64,000 bases of DNA from positions 1 through 64,000 of the forward strand of contig JAENWW010000002.1 in NCBI GenBank assembly GCA_016649875.1. The letters run 5' to 3'. The position numbers and the translations under genes are program-made. The stretch comes from Coriobacteriia bacterium. GTDB lineage: Bacteria; Actinomycetota; Coriobacteriia; WRKU01; JAENWW01. The notes under the pieces are model-generated. The model was not told the origin of the DNA. It saw only the letters and a list, made by a program, of their open reading frames with translations, and did no database searches. This document shows, in pieces, positions 60,322 to 64,000 of the stretch; position 1 is the stretch's first letter; each line of letters starts with the position of its first letter.

Positions 60322-61290
60322 ATGGATCCGTTCTACCCACTTCAGCTACTGGCCGATTGGCTGACCTATACCGTGTTCGGGTTGGATAAGACCGGCAAAC
60401 TCGGCCTGTCGCTCGACTTCTTCCTGTTCGACGTGCCCAAGGTGCTTATCCTCCTTGCCGTTGTCATCTTCTTCGTCGCGATCATCCGGTCGTTCTTCCC
60501 GCCGGAGAAGACTCGCAAGCTCCTGTCGCACTCCAGGCTCTACGGAGGTAACATCGCGGCGGCGCTGCTCGGCATCGTGACGCCGTTCTGCTCGTGTTCG
60601 GCGGTCCCACTGTTCATCGGTTTCGTTGAGAGCGGCGTGCCGCTGGGCGTGACGTTCTCGTTTCTGGTGGCGAGTCCGATGATCAACGAGATCGCGATCA
60701 TCTTGCTTTGGGGCCTGTTCGGCTGGAAGATCACGGTGCTCTACATAGTTTCCGGTCTGCTCATCGCAATTACGAGCGGCATCATCATCGGCAAGCTTGG
60801 ACTTGAGAGCTGGGTGGAGGAGTACGTCTACAAGATCCGGATGGGTGACGCAGGCGAGCTCGCCGAGCAGACCTGGCCGGAGAAATTCAAGTACGCCAGA
60901 GACTACGTTGGAGAAATTGTCGGGAAGGTCTGGCCCTACGTCGTTGTCGGTATCGCACTCGGTGCGGTCATGCACGGCTACATCCCCGCCGACTTTCTCG
61001 CGAAGTACGCGGGGCCGAGCAATCCGTTCGCGGTGCCGATCGCGATACTCGTCGGCGTGCCTCTCTACAGCAACGCTGCCGGTGTCATCCCGCTCGTGAG
61101 TGTGCTGGTGGAGAAGGGTATGGCGATGGGCACCGTGCTCGCCTTCATGATGGCCGTCGTCGGCCTGTCGCTTCCCGAGGCGATTATCCTACGCAAGGTG
61201 CTCAAGCCCAAGCTCATCGCTGTCTACTTCGGCATCAACGCGATCGGCATCATGGCGATCGGCTATCTGTTCAACGCGGTGCTGCACTAG
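60322..61290 (+). CDS. ArsP/DUF318-type permease
   Basis: 322 residues with about eight spans. Conserved segment TPFCSCSAVPLFIGFVESGV at about 91-110 with paired cysteines, ending FLVASPMINEIAII, repeated in form by GVPLYSNAAGVIPLV. Members export trivalent organoarsenicals or other metal compounds. Its G+C-rich codon use contrasts with the small redox gene 27 bp upstream, marking a composition step. Confidence 0.85.
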   Translation: MDPFYPLQLLADWLTYTVFGLDKTGKLGLSLDFFLFDVPKVLILLAVVIFFVAIIRSFFPPEKTRKLLSHSRLYGGNIAAALLGIVTPFCSCSAVPLFIGFVESGVPLGVTFSFLVASPMINEIAIILLWGLFGWKITVLYIVSGLLIAITSGIIIGKLGLESWVEEYVYKIRMGDAGELAEQTWPEKFKYARDYVGEIVGKVWPYVVVGIALGAVMHGYIPADFLAKYAGPSNPFAVPIAILVGVPLYSNAAGVIPLVSVLVEKGMAMGTVLAFMMAVVGLSLPEAIILRKVLKPKLIAVYFGINAIGIMAIGYLFNAVLH

Positions 61291-61357
61291 ACGCGGCGCT
61301 TCGATCCCCCCTCAGCTACACGCCGGAATGATCCGGCCAGACAGAAGGAGTACAACC

Positions 61358-61756
61358 ATGCATGACCACACCGAGGTACCGACCGCTGAGCAGGTCTTGG
61401 CGAAGATGGCGCAGGAGATGGGCGGGACGCCTGAGACCATGGCGTTGCTGTCTAAGATCAAGCCGTCCATGGTCGTGGAGCAGGCGCGGAGCAAGCGCTT
61501 CGCCAGCGAAGGCAGTTCGATCCCGGACAAGTACCGTCAGCTCATCGCGATTGCCGCGGTCGCCGGCAGTGGCACGCCGTCGTGCCTGAAGGTCCAGATC
61601 GAGCAGGCGCTCCGACAGGGTATCGAGCCCATCGAGATAGTCGACGCGCTCGTCGCAGCGCGGTTCGCGCTGGCCTCGACAGTGTTCTCGAACTCGCTCG
61701 ACGGGCTGCGCATCCTAGTGGACTCCCTCGGTGAGGTATCTGCCGACAATGCCTGA
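61358..61756 (+). CDS. Carboxymuconolactone decarboxylase (AhpD-like) family protein
   Basis: 132 residues from ATG 61358 after AGAAGGAG. CMD fold: IPDKYRQLIAIAAVAGSGTP, CLKVQIEQALRQGIEPIEI, ALVAARFALAST. The usual C-x-x-C...H redox set is reduced to a single Cys with Gln at the His position, so peroxide activity is doubtful. It overlaps the CDF exporter gene by 8 bp. Confidence 0.82.
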   Translation: MHDHTEVPTAEQVLAKMAQEMGGTPETMALLSKIKPSMVVEQARSKRFASEGSSIPDKYRQLIAIAAVAGSGTPSCLKVQIEQALRQGIEPIEIVDALVAARFALASTVFSNSLDGLRILVDSLGEVSADNA

Positions 61757-62720
61757 CGACCACGATCACGCCGGACACGATCACGCCGGTCACGACCACG
61801 CGGGGCATGCTCACGTGCACGCAGCGCCGGACACCCTGGGCGCGAAGCTGCTCATCGGTGTCGCCATCAACCTCGGGATCTTCGTCGTCCAGATCATCGG
61901 CGGCCTACTCGCCAACAGCCTCGGCCTGCTGTCGGACGCGGCCCACAACCTGAGCGATGTCGTCTCGCTGCTGCTGAGTTACGGCGCCAACCGGGTCGGC
62001 AAGCAGGCCCCATCACCCGCTCACACTTTCGGTTTTCGACGTGTTGAGGTCCTGGTCGCATTCTTCAACGCGGCCGCGTTGATCGCGATTGCCGTGTTCG
62101 TTGCGTTTGAAGGGATCTTGCGCCTGCTTCACCCCGTTTCGGTTGGCGGCGCGACGGTCATGTTGGTGGCAGGCGTCGGGATGCTTGCAAACACTGCGGC
62201 CGCCTGGCTGCTCAAGGGTCACGACAGCCTCAATGCCCGAAGCGCGTTTCTCCATCTCGTCGCCGACGCGGTCACTTCGCTCGGCGTCGTTATCGGCGGC
62301 TTTCTTATATGGGCGTTTCATTTCAATGCGGCTGATGCGCTCGTTTCGATCGCACTGTCGATCTGGATGGTCAATGAGGCATGGGGCATCGTGAAATCGA
62401 GCGTCCATATCCTAGCGGAGGGCTCACCCGAGGGTCTCGACTTCTGGGAGATCTCCGAGGCGATGGAGGCCGAGGTCGGGGTGAAGGGCGTGCATGCGCT
62501 CCACGTGTGGTCGATCTCCTCGACCGAGGTCGCCCTCTCCGCGCACCTCGAGGTCGACGACGGACGGCTATCGGATGTCACGACAGTTGTGCGTACGGTC
62601 AAGGAGATGCTCAAGGAGCGCTTCGGGATCGGTCACCCCACGCTCGAGGTCGAATGTGCGGTGGGAGGTTGCGCCGGAGGCATGTGCGCACTGGCGGTGC
62701 AGGACGGCGAGAAGAAGTGA
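61749..62720 (+). CDS. Cation diffusion facilitator (Zn/Co/Cd exporter)
   Basis: 323 residues. A His-rich N-terminus made of H-D-H-A-G repeats (about 4-28) precedes six spans. Metal-site motifs LLSDAAHNLSDVVSLLLSY in span 2 and HLVADAVTSLGV in span 5 have the H-x3-D patterns of zinc-type CDFs. The C-terminal domain contains GVHALHVWSISSTEVALSAH. A Cys-rich end (VGGCAGGMCAL) is an addition. ATG overlaps the CMD stop. Confidence 0.92.
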   Translation: MPDDHDHAGHDHAGHDHAGHAHVHAAPDTLGAKLLIGVAINLGIFVVQIIGGLLANSLGLLSDAAHNLSDVVSLLLSYGANRVGKQAPSPAHTFGFRRVEVLVAFFNAAALIAIAVFVAFEGILRLLHPVSVGGATVMLVAGVGMLANTAAAWLLKGHDSLNARSAFLHLVADAVTSLGVVIGGFLIWAFHFNAADALVSIALSIWMVNEAWGIVKSSVHILAEGSPEGLDFWEISEAMEAEVGVKGVHALHVWSISSTEVALSAHLEVDDGRLSDVTTVVRTVKEMLKERFGIGHPTLEVECAVGGCAGGMCALAVQDGEKK

Positions 62721-63070
62721 GTACCGGGATCTGCGAGAACCTGTGTCCCCAGAAGGCGATCGGGAAGGACAAAGGAATAGCGATGACAAGCACCGACTAC
62801 ATCTTACCGGGCATCACGGCCGCGCTGCTCGCTAAGGGAGCTCGGATCGGCGTCGTCGTAGCCATCGTCTCGACTTGGGCGATCAAGCTGCCCATGATCC
62901 AGCTCGAACTGCGGCTCTTCGGTTGGAAGTTCACGCTGCTTTGCGAAGGGCTTCTGTTCGTGTCGGCGTTCATCATGGCTCCTCTGATGGAACTCATTAT
63001 CGGCAAAGACTGGGGAGCTCGTTTTCGCGACGCCTCTCAAGAAGAAGCGAGCACAATGGCGGACATGTGA
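62717..63070 (+). CDS. Small membrane protein, permease-associated, unknown
   Basis: 117 residues if it starts at GTG 62717 (GTGA overlap with the CDF gene), or 95 from ATG 62783 with AAAGGAATAG. Two or three hydrophobic spans: ARIGVVVAIVSTWAIKLPM and LLCEGLLFVSAFIMAPLMEL. The extra N-terminal part contains ICENLCPQKAIG. It resembles a fragment or small partner of a permease, but I do not recognise the family with certainty. Confidence 0.55.
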   Translation: MSTGICENLCPQKAIGKDKGIAMTSTDYILPGITAALLAKGARIGVVVAIVSTWAIKLPMIQLELRLFGWKFTLLCEGLLFVSAFIMAPLMELIIGKDWGARFRDASQEEASTMADM

Positions 63071-63116
63071 CAGGTTGAGACACGAAGGGGTGTTAGATTG
63101 AACACAGAAGACACAG

Positions 63117-63507
63117 GTGTACCTGTCCGCAAGACCCTGCAGCTGCACTCTGGTGCGCGACGACCCTGTTGCGGTATACGATACCGCCCTGAAGACGGGC
63201 AAGCCGATCTACGTGCTCTTCCACTCGCTCACGTGCGACCCATGCATCCAGATATCCGCTGTCGCTGACCAGGTGGTTATGGAGTATGAAGGCAAGGTGA
63301 CGTTCGTCAACGCCATCACCGATGACGCCGATGGAGGCGCTCTCTGAAGGCATCGGGCGGGTGCGCGCCGATGTCGCGGTCGAGGACATCGGCGTCGAGG
63401 ATGAGGAGCACGGGGTCGTCGTGGGTTTTCGAGGATCGCCGACCGTGTTGATCGACGGCAGTGATATCGAGCCTAATCCCCAGACGCCGCTCGGGTCTAT
63501 GGGTTGA
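63117..63507 (+). pseudogene. Broken thioredoxin-like genes
   Basis: A first frame (63117-63347) encodes DTALKTGKPIYVLFHSLTCD followed by PCIQ, a thioredoxin-type C-x-x-C, then stops after about 77 codons, before the cis-Pro half. A second frame (63322-63507) continues with VAVEDIG, FRGSPTVLIDG (a cis-Pro-like segment) and ends early. The two halves look like remnants of one or two thioredoxin-fold proteins joined out of frame. GTG 63153 may have been the original start. Confidence 0.55.
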
Positions 63508-63545
63508 CGGCGCTACCGGGTTTCCGCACGCTGTTCGGGACCATC

Positions 63546-64000
63546 CTAGTATCCGAACAACTTGAGCGCTCCGCCGATTCCTTTGAGGAGCAATTGTACG
63601 CCCACAACAGCAAGAACCAGTCCCATGAGCCGATTGAGCGCGCGAGTGCCTGTGCGCCCAAGCCAGCGAACGAGTGGTTTGCCAAACACGAACAGCAGGT
63701 ATGTGACAACGCACAGCACGCCGAACGCCGCGATCGTCAGCACGACTTTGATGGGATCGCCGTGCCCGGTGTAGCTCAGAGCCGTGGCGATGGTACCGGG
63801 GCCGACGAGGATGGGGACGGCCAGCGGAGATATAGCCATGTCCAGCGTGGTAGTGAAGTCCTGAGAGTCCATGCCATGCAACCTCGGATTCTGAATGGTC
63901 GACGAGTCGCCCTGAAGCATCCGGAAGCCGATGACGAACGCGATGGAGCCACCGGTGAGCTGAAGCGCGCTCACCGTGATGCCAAGAATCTCGAATATGA
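63546..64000 (-). CDS. MarC-family membrane protein (partial, 5' end outside window)
   Basis: At least 151 codons. The frame is open to the window edge, with IFEILGITVSALQLTGGSIA before the GTG at 63974, which is therefore not the true start. Spans and the segment MAISPLAVPILVGPGTIATA are typical of MarC proteins (multiple antibiotic resistance-related; function unknown). It is convergent with the broken thioredoxin genes. Confidence 0.85.
   Translation of the reverse strand, partial: IFEILGITVSALQLTGGSIAFVIGFRMLQGDSSTIQNPRLHGMDSQDFTTTLDMAISPLAVPILVGPGTIATALSYTGHGDPIKVVLTIAAFGVLCVVTYLLFVFGKPLVRWLGRTGTRALNRLMGLVLAVVGVQLLLKGIGGALKLFGY

Overview
The window looks like a chromosomal segment of an anaerobic, mixed-G+C bacterium. 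Supporting signs are a selenocysteine formate dehydrogenase with its molybdopterin and tungstate/molybdate gene set, prenyl-FMN decarboxylases, a Trp T-box riboswitch, direct-sulfhydrylation methionine genes, and an AmmeMemoRadiSam cluster. My best guess is an actinobacterium of the Coriobacteriia type (OPB41/Anaerosomatales-like). This rests on gene content and codon style only, and an anaerobic Firmicute cannot be excluded. Base composition is patchy: the blocks at about 7.8-16.9 kb and 60.3-64 kb are clearly more G+C rich than their neighbours, which suggests acquisition or different ancestry.

Layout. 0-2.6 kb is a decayed mobile/defence patch: a HEPN-type Abi gene, an integrase tail and two broken rhuM copies. 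2.6-4.8 kb holds metA and metY. 5.1-7.7 kb is a small island inserted in a tRNA-Ser(CGA) gene; it carries an AbiEi/AbiEii-like pair and ends in a 59-bp copy of the tRNA 3' end. 7.8-16.9 kb is a LysR regulator divergent from a large prenyl-FMN (prFMN) decarboxylase operon: ubiD, the small bsdD-type subunit, an SLC13-like transporter, ubiX, an LpdD-like chaperone, a second ubiD, ribBA, and an IPP-isomerase-like Nudix protein. 16.9-18.1 kb is a convergent cysteine desulfurase. 18.4-24.1 kb is fdhA (with selenocysteine), fdhB, fdhC and fdhE. 24.2-32.9 kb, on the minus strand, carries tupABC, a mobA-fdhD fusion, moeA, a small unknown protein, mobB, moaA, moaC and a MOSC-mog fusion, which together can supply and sulfurate the metal cofactor for that formate dehydrogenase.

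33.1-37.0 kb has an M13 peptidase translationally coupled to a winged-helix/nucleotidyltransferase pair, plus a NERD protein. 37.1-40.1 kb is a polar amino-acid ABC transporter. 40.3-42.3 kb is the AmmeMemoRadiSam trio, followed by a convergent baeRF-type protein. 43.6-50.7 kb is a T-box controlled trp operon, trpE-trpGD-trpCF-trpB-trpA, with two gene fusions. 50.8-54.0 kb has an NDP-forming acyl-CoA synthetase with a GNAT tail and an OsmC protein. 54-59.5 kb holds small membrane and lipoproteins, a methyltransferase, two FAD oxidoreductases and TerC. 59.6-63.5 kb is an ArsR-type regulator with palindromic operators, a CxxC redox protein, an ArsP-like permease, a CMD protein, a CDF exporter and broken thioredoxin pieces. 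A partial MarC gene runs off the right end.

The most interesting part is the decarboxylase operon. It appears to combine two different UbiD enzymes with UbiX, a maturation factor and genes for both cofactor precursors: ribBA on the flavin side and an Idi-like Nudix protein on the prenyl side. The Idi-like protein has alanine at the position of the catalytic cysteine of IPP isomerase while keeping the other active-site residues, so it may have a different prenyl-phosphate reaction.
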